Source: JAVJSU01 sp040219275 (GTDB taxonomy: Bacteria > Chloroflexota > Anaerolineae > Aggregatilineales > Phototrophicaceae). Taken from it: 21,309 bases of DNA. Below the pieces are notes generated by a model. The model made no database searches and was not told the DNA's origin. It saw only the letters and a list, made by a program, of their open reading frames with translations. Position 1 is the stretch's first letter; the number at the start of each line of letters is the position of its first letter. The stretch lies in NCBI GenBank assembly GCA_040219275.1, contig JAVJSU010000026.1:1-21309 (forward strand). The letters are read 5' to 3'. The translations under genes were made by a program, and so were the position numbers. Positions 19,401 to 21,131 of the stretch are shown here, piece by piece.

Positions 19401-21046
19401 AGGTCGAAATTGTCTTCGCACTCCGTGAAGATGGCGCTCGACTGGATAAAGTTCAACTTGAGTTGGTGGGTGGACAGCCCACCAACATCGCCCCGACGGC
19501 AAATGCCGGTAGCTACGGCACTGTTACAGATAACAACGGGCAACCGGGCGAAACGATCTTGCTGAACGGTACGGCCAGTAATGATCCTGACGGTAACATC
19601 GTCACCTATAACTGGACGGTCAACGGTACGCCGCTCGGTCAGAATACCCCGAACCCGTCCGTCAACCTGACTGATGGTGCGAATACGGTCTCTCTTATCG
19701 TCATTGATGATGATGGCGCGTCTTCAACAACGTCCTCTACCACCATCAATGTCACTGCGCCAACGCCACAGAATCAGACACCAACAGCCAATGTGGGTAT
19801 GTATGCCACCATCGAAGACACAAACGGCGTGGCGGGCGAAACAGTCACGCTGGCTGGCTCCGGCAGTAATGATCCTGACGGCACCATCGCCACCTATAAC
19901 TGGACGGTTAACGGGTCGCCTGTCAACCAGAATACCCCCACACCGTCCGTCAACTTGAATGACGGCGCAAACAGTGTCTCCTTGATCGTGATCGACGATG
20001 ATGGCGCATCATCTGCACCGTCTGCAACCACCATCAACGTGACCGCTCCGGCACAAAGTGGTTCAGCGTTAAGCAGTTTCTCGCTCATCAATGCGAATAC
20101 AGATTCGGCGATTGGTCCGTTGGCGAACAATGCCGTTCTGAACATCAGCACACTGCCCGCGGCTATCAATGTCCGTGCGAACACCACGCCGGCAACTGTG
20201 GGGAGCGTCGTCTTCTCTATGACGGGAGCGGTGAATCAGACGCAAACAGAAAACGGTGCGCCGTACGCACTCTTCAGCGATAACTCGGGTAACTACTTCG
20301 ACTGGACACCGGTCGCGGGCAGTTACACACTCACAGCGACTCCGTATAGCGGATCAAATGGTAGCGGTACAGCGGGTACCCCCCTTACCATCAATTTCAC
20401 AATTCAGGCAGGTGGGGTTGTTACACCACCGCCAACCGGCAACCTCATAACCAACATACAGGTCGCCAACGGAAAGACCTATCAGCAGGATACCCTTGCT
20501 GTGGGCGAAAACATCTACATTGACCGGAACTATACCTTCACAAGTGTTCCTGCGGCGCTCAATGGGGATGAGTTCATTCGCACGGCAAATGATGATAAAA
20601 CGGTCTCGAATCCGAACTTCTTAACCTTCACACTCACGGCGAATGCGACTGTCTATGTGGCATGGGATAGTCGTTATCCAGCACCGTCATGGCTCTCTAG
20701 CTGGACGCTGACGGGCTTAAACCTTGTGGGACAAGACTTTAACAATACAACGCTCTCCCGTGTGGTTTATAGCCAGAGCTTCCCGGCAGGGCAGGTGACG
20801 CTTCCGGCTTCCGGGTTCAGCAGTGCAGGCACCTCCTATATCGTTAGTGCTGAACCGCAAGGTGTAAGCGCACAAAGCGTTACAATTCCAGGTTCAGATA
20901 CGCGTGAAGTACCGCCTGTAGAAAACACAACCATTCCGGTTGCGCCGGTGGAAAACAATGGCATCATTGTCATTCCTCCTCCTAGTGGTGCGCCACAAAC
21001 GAACGAACAGGGGATAATCGTCATCCCGTCGCCCAATGGTGGCTAA
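1298..21046 (+). CDS. Giant secreted malectin/PKD/CBM multidomain protein (6,582 aa)
   Basis: This is a single uninterrupted frame. Residues 1-43 are a Sec signal peptide: a basic n-region (RWRKTR), a hydrophobic core at about 20-38, and a likely cut after TASA. The order is beta-propeller (45-585), thrombospondin-3-like stretch (595-659), lectin-like sandwich (660-907), cadherin-like domain, five malectins with Ig/cadherin-like spacers (1012-3037), two DUF11 (3038-3228), modules A and B (3229-4078), malectin 6 plus Ig (4079-4360), module C (4361-4689), a He_PIG domain carrying an inserted CBM (4690-4983), a PKD/CBM array (4984-6253), two C-terminal beta domains and a Pro-rich tail. The composition is rich in Asp, Asn, Thr, Gly and Val and poor in Lys and Arg, as in calcium-stabilised surface proteins. 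There is no LPXTG motif, dockerin, C-terminal membrane helix or type IX tail. From what I recall of the family, proteins with this propeller-to-malectin order are widespread in bacteria and are annotated only as malectin-domain proteins. An extracellular glycan-binding adhesin or scaffold, possibly with an oxidase/dehydrogenase head, is my inference. It is the second gene of a likely two-gene operon ending at a strong terminator. Confidence 0.93.
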   Translation: MLRQPHHKYTAITRWRKTRLITISLFVVILSILSLSISGTASAQGQSLSDQFPFSSDTLNGETVSNPTSLQFGPDNRLYISQQNAVIYAYTIERDNAAPGFGEYTVSSVETINLIKFNTPNHNDDGTPNGTTNRQVTGILVAGTATNPVLYVTSSDWRIAVGDDVGLDTNSGVLTRLTWNGSSWDKVDLVRGLARSEENHSTNGMALDESTNTLYVMSGGHANKGAPGNNLSGTPEYWTSAAMLSVDLDALNAMPVYTDSRTNTQFVYDLPNLDDPTRTNILGSANGYPSNHPLYNEMVDPGDPFGGNNGLNQAITIPDGPVQIYSPGYRNGYDVVFTEAERLYTWDNGPNGGWGGLPVLRDSGDNLVNYTTEATYETAYQPGSGVYCTNEFNENVSNGHGDPLAFVTGPGYYGGHPTPIRAFPGLAGVIAYMEQGNGNWVQVGPTYDFEDLLPDYVTNASGYSFSSWFPNNPVECTYTSNDSDRYLAIVNASTNGLTEYTASNFDGGMQGDLLAASFNDNIYLVQLDENGDADPADFSSTGSALFSGLPNNPLDVTAQGDDDIFPGTIWAATHGASNVMVFEPADYGECEGTNDPNLDEDFDGYDNADEILNGTSPCNGGDKPADVDGDLESDLLDNDDDNDGVLDVDDAFQIDPNNGLTTNLPLNLPFQNNDPGTGFFGIGLTGLMTNGTTDYLDMFDPENMTVGGAGGKFTIDAFTDGDAHQAVNDQDYAFQVGVNVDNNSNPFTVHTQLESDYFVLTDTGTGTTPENYESYGMYIGTGDQDNYLKIVLRGNNSGVGFQVLLENGGATSQNNYNVANILIEGSLDLFFQVDPSAGSNGTAQPAYSLDGGATLVSLGSPINLPAGWLDPNDDQGLAVGLISTSTGGTDREVGGSWAFLTVLESGPAVDKPLTDVEVLVNSDPLAIELNNVFVDDGGLGNLDFSVSNVQNPSLFDPQPNISQSGDTISLNLSFAIDAVGTSEITITATDENGAGESASDTFLVTVLDEAPILYRLNTGGPTIATIDDGPDWITDVSGQGATYLVEGGDNTFGPSGGSVYTGPVIMTDPSLPSGVPSDIFEIERWDPTAAPEMTYAFPATAGSQATVRLYFAELFTGVTGAGQRVFDVSVEGSVPSAFNNVDAFATAGAKGAIMVETTVTVGPDGDIDLVFIHDVENPAIKGIEILGVTDGNVDNPPVVNAFGTQTNNEGDTPDLYVEATDDGASMTFGATGLPTGLDMEITNGHIFGTIADGAAGNSPYNVTISVDDGVNSPVEFNFVWNVLDPNISGAILYRVNNGGPEVAALDGGPVWSEDQVPEGGTTGGSAVTGTPSPYVNSPDTNNAYATDATVTLADSVPAGIPASLFQTERWDPLAAPEMQWAFPVVSGTTVEVRLYFAEVFATTAVVGGRVFDVSVEGTVPAIFTDLEPYSLAGNQQDVGSMVSYITEITDGVLNLEFIHGTENPAVKAIEIIDVTPTGGNEAPTVLNAIPDITILENETISDINLLAPQVFEDDVDGAPYMLYDASSDNIALVDVSVDTTTLSFTVGNGTGTANITVTAEDSEGLIGTDTFLVTVEVDDTDNPPVVEVEILDVTVDENAAPVIVDLAAAFEDDVTLDADLDYSVMSNSNLPLVGTGISGTELTLTFSADMFGTADIEVKAEDELGQSITDTFTVTVNEVPDNFAPVADNGGIPDETAEENDGPITIALGDYFSDVEDADVDLTFNVVGNTNLPLVSTNIVAGDLTLTLATDMFGTANISVTATDTEGATSTPDLFVLTVNEYDPQDIVLYRVNNGGPVITDTPIDWSEDQAATAGNANGPANPGTPSPYLVNVASGDTTFAPDTFTINNDNTTAPPTLFATERYSAVANPNNMQWEFPATQSGWYQVNLYFAENWTGAQTAGVRVFDVQIEGNTVLDNYDVFVAAGAINTAVVESIYVEITDGTLDLDFIKTPANNPSIKGIEVILLGAPPANMPPTVDAPLEDVEVFVNSADTIINLDDYFSDPEALALSYGANVVSSSPAGLVNASITDSTLTLSYTTDTSGVAVVTITATDSEAQSVSDTFSVTVIEPDPVDNTAPIVVNPIDEVTVNENSADTVIDISTVFFDAQQPANTLNVSAVSNNGALVGATVSGTDLTLIYTPDSFGVAAITVTAEDNQGETVDTVFAVVVNEVDDRQVFFRVNTGGPELPAADGSLPVWSVDNNTTPSPYRVAGSTNISTGTDPINMSDPSVAGGPAPAALFQTERWDNANGAEMKWEFPVDNGTEVEVRLYFAEIYNQVSLRVFDVSVEGNIPPQLDDINPTAIAGADGAFMRSVIVTSDGMIDIEFLHLGNDNPAIKGIEILEAPAGNTPPTVANPIPNVTVAQDSADELLDLSAVFTDLEDGSNLTLSVENNTNSALVTVDDSNIGTSGEISLSFAAGASGMSAITVRATDSGTLFAEDIFLVTVNAEQDLPEILYRVNAGGDLVASTDSGPDWSADTSGSPSPYVILGTCGNCNNTYGGGSGASAGNPTSAPTPVFQNERWDNTSAPTMQWEFPVANGDYIVNLYFVEAFATASGARVFDVNVEGALTLDDYDIFVAAGGTNIAVVESVPVTVIDGIVNIEFVHGVIENPKINAIEILEAPVNNTNTPPTVINPIDDISVEENGTIATIDVSNVFDDADLPTDTLTLSVLSTNDTLVDAVLNGTDLELTLGTDESGIAAISLKATDEAGASATDTFIVTVTPPDVVNTPPTVADAINDIVQPFGTTSDNIPLTDVFTDAEQDDATLTLGILGISNLTLFDNVTVNGSTLEITYATGVSGTSNITVRATDNGGLSATNTFAVTVQPDDTPDNNPPTVVSPILDVSHIVNEVTSEIIDLTDVFADVEDDDIPTPLNLVVLSNSNLGLVDASISGTDLTLTYTPNVVSSATLTVRAFDSNGGFVDDSFVVTINAPANTPPTVANPLTDPTEYELGAEDNIISLVGLFTDVEQDDATLALAVTDVGNAALITSANVLGSDLILTYGGIVGESTVTITATDNEAASTPFTFTVIVSSSDTNISVIKTAPQSVLVGDQFIYTIDVTNNGLAIAQDVKITDILPGGVEFVSFNPADPICSEVNGVVICNIAQIGAGETETIEITVEAVSASQFYQLSATNSAPFTVPNLTLTHTIPDSLTFVNVVPSDQCVFNENNNTITCSFGSTAPGVTKFATVEVTTNEPSIITNTAIVSADNADTVASNQAITTVEATDIVLDASALVEITPGGGLGASTFGGSSIQITNNSADGVNITGISIDFSTAILPDMVFDPVGAGGDATASCFTANVGGAAVGVVAPADPCVDPYTVPRNGGFDVMTLAFTDFGAGEYFAFTTDVDPNSIKDVPGAGNAGAVSGYELTGSTVTVTFSDGSSEQILVASIYEDGSLGGGQAVVANDALDAPTIALLGYPTTPVTVNDTAQTVQVTGTPGANVSLLLMDTRLYIATGAPPFGVTDTTYYANEAMSGKTLYTGVIPAGGTLNVPVTLLQTASGDATPDGGLNRIVAVLSDAPYAADTLVSQTSNFLVVKYDPDLVSPGIVFDPATITVNVVAGESTTIDITADSSDASTLPSPVAILDFDDATNLDADWLSTTSAMTQGVSYELTIDATSLVAGTTLTGRLEGTVAGYEIGILPITLNVVETAGDGVATVSITPGGGLGSTVYGGTDKLQISNNSPAGSGVQITSISIDLGTGILPDMVWDPIGTGGDATAQCFTASGAATTVGLVTPADPCVTPFSVPRQGGFDVITLNFTGFDPGENFSFSTDIDPNSIQGVPGAGNAGAVSGYELIGSTVTVSFSDGSVVTTSLFEDGSLGGGSAVAAANAPATPGIAVLGVSPTPAIVNTLNQTVIVTGTPGASVSLLQMDARLYIASGNPAFNVSDTTFYANEAMSGKTVYTGTIGLDGTLSIPVTLLQTAGATGTPDGGLNHFIAVIESGVGEQTSQTSNTVILKYDPDYTGPALVITPETLAFAVQADIITGDSFVVSTSDSSVVTGVALTAEDATLSAPAWLTIPATTDTGVAQNLTVDTTGLSDGLYTATVTASAAGYLPVNMQVSVTVGTVSSQAICINAGGPAYTTVADSFFPAGVEFLADSTNVSPYFDSGSKSTFTNPSIVLTNSNNPPLFTTERSATANLVPFNFALDVNPGQYLVQMYFADIYFGATGGGGRDPNDGQRVFDLTVEPGTANEVLLLDDYDLNADVGPETVVLHQGIFTVSDSQLNINFTPSVDQAKISALCVTPVTGGGNIAPTINPIADATVSEGEIFATTVSAFDSEIVSLSATVEDALAAPVSATIVDNGNNTASISIPTVVGDAGDVYTVTVSADDGVNPVATETFLVYVIPVSENEPSAEILITDGVTDNLQSWNDTSTYGGDSFTIQNTGDVNITSVAFNVSTTYMPDIVFDPVAHGGDTVAKCFDANTGAATVGLVTADGACGVPPFGLPNLDQQAGDTDPDAGYFGLTITFDDFNPTELFGFSVDMDPSSIKGDTTPGGSGGISGMELIGSTVTVTFEDGTIITAPVWLDGVQSNAGGRVVIGQFAPVAPSISMVGLTTPTTTNVLSQMVQVLGTPNAPFTLLQVDGRLHIDSGSANGDYPNGYDIDPYEANESIGKSVYTGTLNGSGVAMVPLNLLLTTQTYGGPDGGINHFIAVINGLNGQTSGTSNVLVVEYDPNFNGGNNTPPVVTNPGTQTSQSGVPITPLQIVATAPEIDQTLAFSATGLPQGLSINPGTGVISGTPTCAVVGGAGAFQESQSGLFSIEVESVPPTDDWTIETAVNGASGDYYEWQNGSTFTGIVQPGQGVLSYPVEIETPGRYRFLWRTAAPNSTEHNDTWVRVTGAGSDAVGVQGSTEIQIGNGQGWIKVYQNSSGNNWAWVANTVDNDAHQIYFDFATAGVYTVEFSARSTLHKLDRWVLYNSSYSQGQATSLNVPISQREQQGGSDNCTYDVEITVIDNGTPIGVTITEFQWNVTTDVVVENVAPTANVGSYANPILDTDTLVGETVILDGSGSSDSDGTIVTYNWTVNGSPVNQNTDTPTVNLNDGANTVSLIVIDDDGASSAPSATTINIQAYVPPGECGGLVVEAESGELSGNFVIGNDANASGGQYVHAPQLSGNSSVPSNNHHVTLCFTVPQVGTYQMIGWVWASDDGGDSFFVNVGGQSYIWDVLINTTYAQNYVNGRGVGNPLQVNLPAGEVEITFAVREDGARLDKVQLELVGGQPTNLLPTADAGSYGTVADSNGLPGEPFVLDGTDSNDPDGNIVTYIWAINGIAVGQNTPTPAVNLSDGSNQVSLIVVDNDGASSAPSITAVNVTAPVITPPTCGPLTQQAENGTLAGNFTTAASGSASGGQYILTPNGSGSSNGAPSATTTATYCFTVAQTGTYQITGQVSGKSQGNTFWIQVLGNNYLWDMPITTGFVQDFVNNRGGADPVQLNLTAGQQLTVVVTVREDGAWLDTIGLELVGGQPTNIAPTANVGVYGTIADNNGIAGETVTLDGSGSDDPDGTIATYNWTVNGTPLNQNTDTPSVNLNDGANTVSLIVIDDDGASSTASSTTINVSAPTPQNQAPIANVGSYITVADSNGVAGETVTLDGSGSDDPDGTINTYNWTVNGSPVNQNTDTPSVSLNDGANSVSLIVIDDEGASSTPSTTTITVEAPVITPPTCGTLTQQAENGTLTGNFTTAASGSASGGQYILTPNGSGDSMGSPSGSTTATYCFTVAQTGTYQITAQVSGKSQGNTFWVQVLGSNYLWDMPLTAGFVQDYVNNRSGSDPIQLNLTAGQQLTVVVTVREDGSWLDTIGLELVGGQPTNLPPTANAGSYGTVAESDNAPGETIELDGTASNDPDGNIVTYNWTVNSVAVGQNTATPSVTLNDGANTVSLIVIDDDSTSSAPANVTINVEPYVPTGGTCGGLVVEAEDGELSGTFVIGNDANTSGGQYVHAPQLSGNASVPTNNNNVTLCFTVPQAGTYQMIGWIWANDSGSDSFFVNVGGESYIWDGMMNTNYDPDYVNGRGVGNPLQVNLPAGEVEIVFALREDGARLDKVQLELVGGQPTNIAPTANAGSYGTVTDNNGQPGETILLNGTASNDPDGNIVTYNWTVNGTPLGQNTPNPSVNLTDGANTVSLIVIDDDGASSTTSSTTINVTAPTPQNQTPTANVGMYATIEDTNGVAGETVTLAGSGSNDPDGTIATYNWTVNGSPVNQNTPTPSVNLNDGANSVSLIVIDDDGASSAPSATTINVTAPAQSGSALSSFSLINANTDSAIGPLANNAVLNISTLPAAINVRANTTPATVGSVVFSMTGAVNQTQTENGAPYALFSDNSGNYFDWTPVAGSYTLTATPYSGSNGSGTAGTPLTINFTIQAGGVVTPPPTGNLITNIQVANGKTYQQDTLAVGENIYIDRNYTFTSVPAALNGDEFIRTANDDKTVSNPNFLTFTLTANATVYVAWDSRYPAPSWLSSWTLTGLNLVGQDFNNTTLSRVVYSQSFPAGQVTLPASGFSSAGTSYIVSAEPQGVSAQSVTIPGSDTREVPPVENTTIPVAPVENNGIIVIPPPSGAPQTNEQGIIVIPSPNGG
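1430..3067 (+). other. Glucose/sorbosone dehydrogenase-like beta-propeller domain
   Basis: Residues about 45-585 show repeated blade patterns such as NPTSLQFGPDNRLYIS, LYVMSGG and DLLAASFNDNIYLVQL. Three motifs match the soluble PQQ glucose dehydrogenase family in order: ENHSTNG with His200 (where the family has its catalytic His in HNGG-like motifs), SPGYRN with Arg330-Asn331 (the family's G-x-RN cofactor motif), and DNGPNGG with Gly349-Pro350 (the calcium-contacting GP motif). Two cysteines (VYCTNE and VECTYT) may pair. If active, the domain would oxidise a sugar or related alcohol outside the cell using PQQ and calcium. A sugar-binding role without catalysis is equally possible because the later PQQ-contacting Lys/Arg residues could not be identified by eye. 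Confidence 0.6.
3080..3274 (+). other. Thrombospondin type 3-like calcium-binding stretch
   Basis: Residues 595-659 contain dense Asp motifs: DEDFDGYDNADE, DVDGDLESDLLDNDDDND and GVLDVDDAF. This is the DxDxDG-type pattern of TSP3 repeats, which wrap around calcium ions and stiffen linkers between extracellular domains. A nearby Cys pair (GECEG and SPCNGG) may brace it. Confidence 0.75.
3275..4018 (+). other. Lectin-like beta-sandwich domain
   Basis: Residues 660-907 include FFGIGLTGLMTNGTTDY, YGMYIGTGDQDNYLKIVL and WAFLTV near the end. The pattern (a measured-condition segment, GDQDNYLKI, then a final W-F-V strand) resembles LamG/DUF1349-type concanavalin-like sandwiches. From memory this segment normally follows the propeller and TSP3 region in this protein family. 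The ligand is unknown. Confidence 0.5.
4031..5152 (+). other. Cadherin-like domain, malectin 1 and He_PIG domain
   Basis: A cadherin-like Ig domain (residues 912-1010, ending SDTFLVTVLD) is followed by malectin 1 (1012-1188) with ILYRLNTGG, the ERWDP loop, VRLYFAEL and RVFDVSVEG, which are the recognisable malectin landmarks. A He_PIG putative Ig domain follows (about 1194-1285), with FGATGLPTGLDM and GHIFGTIADG. Malectin folds bind glucosyl disaccharides in the eukaryotic prototype; the bacterial ligands are not known. Confidence 0.8.
5168..6652 (+). other. Malectin 2 followed by three cadherin-like domains
   Basis: Malectin 2 spans residues 1291-1475 (ILYRVNNGG, QTERWDPLAAPEMQW, VRLYFAEVF, RVFDVSVEG, AVKAIEI). 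Three Ig/cadherin-like domains of about 100 residues follow, each starting near a PPV or APV motif and ending in D-T-F-x-V-T-V. The repeated core SGTELTLTFSADMFGTADI and its relatives mark the same strand pair in each copy. Confidence 0.78.
6653..7822 (+). other. Malectin 3 followed by two cadherin-like domains
   Basis: Malectin 3 spans residues 1786-1969 (VLYRVNNGG, TERYSA, VNLYFAENW, RVFDVQIEG, SIKGIEV). The two following domains end in DTFSVTVIEP and DTVFAVVVNE. This malectin belongs to a subtype with YxVNLYFAE and a LDNYDVFVAAG loop, shared with malectin 5; malectins 1, 2 and 4 use VRLYFAE instead. Confidence 0.78.
7823..8656 (+). other. Malectin 4 followed by one cadherin-like domain
   Basis: Malectin 4 spans residues 2176-2346 (VFFRVNTGG, QTERWDNANGAEMKW, VRLYFAEIY, LRVFDVSVEG, AIKGIEILEA). 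A single cadherin-like domain follows and ends in EDIFLVTVNAE. The loop before RVFDV is shorter than in its neighbours (AEIYNQVSLRVFDV). Confidence 0.78.
8657..10408 (+). other. Malectin 5 followed by four cadherin-like domains
   Basis: Malectin 5 spans residues 2454-2625 (ILYRVNAGG, NERWDNTSAPTMQW, VNLYFVEAF, RVFDVNVEG). It uniquely contains a CxxC pair, Cys2494 and Cys2497 (GTCGNCNNTYGG), in the loop before the ER-W motif. Four Ig/cadherin-like domains follow (about 2626-3037), each beginning near TPPTV or NPPTV, which makes this the longest spacer run in the protein. Confidence 0.78.
10409..10981 (+). other. Two DUF11 repeats, the second shortened
   Basis: Residues 3038-3228. The first repeat has the full DUF11 signature: VIKTAPQSVLVGDQFIYTID, VTNNG, ITDILPGGVEFV, a Cys pair around SEVNGVVI, then IGAGETETIEITV. 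The second begins directly at a YQLSATNSAP strand and lacks the leading segment. It keeps the Cys pair (DQCVFNENNNTITCSFG). DUF11 domains are Ig-like stalk modules of bacterial surface proteins. Confidence 0.78.
10982..12277 (+). repeat. Module A: first copy of an unnamed ~320-residue repeat plus BACON-like domain
   Basis: Residues 3229-3660. Landmarks are EITPGGGLGASTFGG, ILPDMVFDPVG, a Cys pair (Cys3299 and Cys3318), DVDPNSI, AGNAGAVSGYELTGSTVTV, then VQVTGTPGANVSLLLMDTRL, YANEAMSGKTLYTG and TPDGGLNRIVAVL. From about residue 3545 a BACON-like Ig domain follows (IVFDPATITVNVVAGE, DADWLS). I recognise the pattern as recurring in malectin-type bacterial proteins but know no family name for it. 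The second half looks Ig-like. Function is unknown. Confidence 0.7.
12278..13531 (+). repeat. Module B: second copy of the unnamed repeat plus BACON-like domain
   Basis: Residues 3661-4078. It closely follows module A: SITPGGGLGSTVYGG, ILPDMVWDPIG, Cys3727 and Cys3746 with the same spacing, DIDPNSIQG, AGNAGAVSGYELIGSTVTV, VIVTGTPGASVSLLQMDARL, FYANEAMSGKTVYTG, TPDGGLNHFIAVI. A BACON-like tail follows, with PAWLTIPATTDTG and GLSDGLYTATVTAS. The DNA is also similar to A, including an exact shared stretch encoding NAGAVSGYE. Confidence 0.7.
13532..14377 (+). other. Divergent malectin 6 and an Ig-like domain
   Basis: Residues 4079-4360. The malectin starts AICINAGG, has FTTERSATA, YLVQMYFADIY and QRVFDLTVEPG, and ends AKISALCVTP. 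It differs from malectins 1-5 by a Cys near each end (ICINAGG and ALCVTP), which may close the domain by a disulfide, and by a Gly-rich insertion (GGGGRDPNDG) before RVFD. An Ig-like domain with APTINPIADATVSEGE follows. Confidence 0.72.
14378..15364 (+). repeat. Module C: third, diverged copy of the unnamed repeat
   Basis: Residues 4361-4689. It matches A and B through TYGGDSFTIQN, MPDIVFDPV, Cys4429 and Cys4448 (same spacing), SVDMDPSSIKG, GISGMELIGSTVTVTF, VQVLGTPNAPFTLLQVDGRL, YEANESIGKSVYTG and GPDGGINHFIAVI. It lacks the opening ITPGGGLG motif and the BACON-like tail and carries extra residues after the second Cys (LPNLDQQAGDTDPDAG), so it is an older or separately acquired copy. Confidence 0.7.
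15365..16246 (+). other. He_PIG Ig domain split by an inserted CBM-like domain
   Basis: The first half of a He_PIG domain (residues 4690-4751; LAFSATGLPQGLSINPGTG, VISGTPT) stops at the GTP turn. About 200 residues of another fold follow, and the He_PIG pattern then resumes with TYDVEITVIDNGTP and EFQWNVTT (up to 4983). The insert has features of a CBM6-type beta-sandwich: GLFSIEVESV, DDWTIETAVNG, YRFLWRTAAP, STEHNDTWVRV, GWIKVYQNSS and LDRWVLYN. Cys4752 and Cys4955 sit right at the two junctions. Confidence 0.75.
16932..16996 (+). repeat. 65-bp exact direct repeat, copy 1
   Basis: The end of CBM-a, from TCCGTGAAGATGGCG to CCCACCAAC, is identical over 65 bp to 19422-19486 at the end of CBM-a'. 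The copies are 2,490 bp apart, an exact multiple of three, so recombination between them would delete or duplicate 830 residues in frame. Confidence 0.9.
17804..17845 (+). repeat. 42-bp exact direct repeat in PKD3, partner in PKD4
   Basis: The segment starting ACGCTGGATGGCTCTGG and ending GGCACAATC is identical to 18092-18133. The offset is 288 bp, or 96 codons: one PKD unit. It marks a recent duplication or gene conversion between adjacent PKD domains. Confidence 0.88.
18092..18133 (+). repeat. 42-bp exact direct repeat in PKD4, partner in PKD3
   Basis: This is the second copy of the PKD3 segment at 17804-17845. Flanking bases differ at synonymous sites, so the identity is confined to this core. 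Confidence 0.88.
19422..19486 (+). repeat. 65-bp exact direct repeat, copy 2
   Basis: This is identical to 16932-16996 and encodes the last strand of CBM-a' up to the GGQPTN linker. It ends in the same short inverted repeat (TTGGTGGG, 7 nt, CCCACCAA) found at the end of all four CBMs. Confidence 0.9.
20057..21043 (+). other. C-terminal Ig-like domain, beta domain and Pro-rich tail
   Basis: Residues 6254-6373 form an Ig-like domain (SSFSLINANTDSAIGPL, INVRANTTPATVGSVVF, GSYTLTATPYSGSNGSG). Residues 6378-6521 form a second beta domain (ITNIQVANGKTYQQD, VGENIYIDRNYTFTSVP, VYVAWDSR, PSWLSSWTLTG). From memory this pair recurs in other malectin/PKD bacterial proteins, but neither is a well-named family to me. 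The last 61 residues are Pro-rich with a duplicated motif, NGIIVIPPPSG and QGIIVIPSPNG. There is no membrane helix or sorting signal at the end. Confidence 0.6.
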
Positions 21047-21082
21047 CGCATCTTATTGATACGTAGCTATACATTCTAAGCC

Positions 21083-21131
21083 AACACCTAAAGGAGAGCA
21101 TTCAAATTCCGATGCTCTCCTTTTAGGCGTT
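21083..21131 (+). terminator. Rho-independent terminator of the operon
   Basis: Starting 37 bp after the stop codon, a long stem forms between AACACCTAAAGGAGAGCAT (21083-21101) and its near-perfect reverse complement at 21112-21131, with a 10-nt loop. The core AAGGAGAGCAT/ATGCTCTCCTT is perfect and is followed by a T run. There is one extra T and one A/G mismatch in the outer stem. The A-rich left arm may let it also stop transcription coming from the right. Confidence 0.88.

Larger units (their letters stand above)
16247..20056 (+). repeat. C-terminal array of seven PKD and four CBM6/35-like domains
   Basis: Residues 4984-6253. PKD domains (about 95 residues; LDGSGSDDPDGTI, YNWTVNGSPVNQN, NTVSLIVIDDDGASS) alternate with CBMs of about 147 residues (VEAESGELSG, SGGQYVH, CFTVPQ-x-GTYQ, REDGARLDKVQLELVGGQ). 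Approximate nucleotide starts are PKD1 16259, CBM-a 16556, PKD2 16999, CBM-b 17291, PKD3 17732, PKD4 18023, CBM-b' 18313, PKD5 18754, CBM-a' 19049, PKD6 19487 and PKD7 19778. Types a and b differ in their openings (CGGLVVEAE versus CGPLTQQAE). Each CBM holds a conserved Cys pair about 51 residues apart. PKD domains act as spacers; the CBMs should bind polysaccharide, ligand unknown. Confidence 0.83.

Noticed and set aside
16247..20056. Regular repeats considered as a CRISPR or other non-coding array
   Set aside because: The repeats are in frame, hundreds of bases long and diverge at synonymous sites; they encode PKD and CBM domains.
20861..21043. C-terminal sortase or type IX sorting signal
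   Set aside because: There is no LPXTG-like motif, no hydrophobic helix with a basic tail, and no conserved type IX C-terminal domain pattern.
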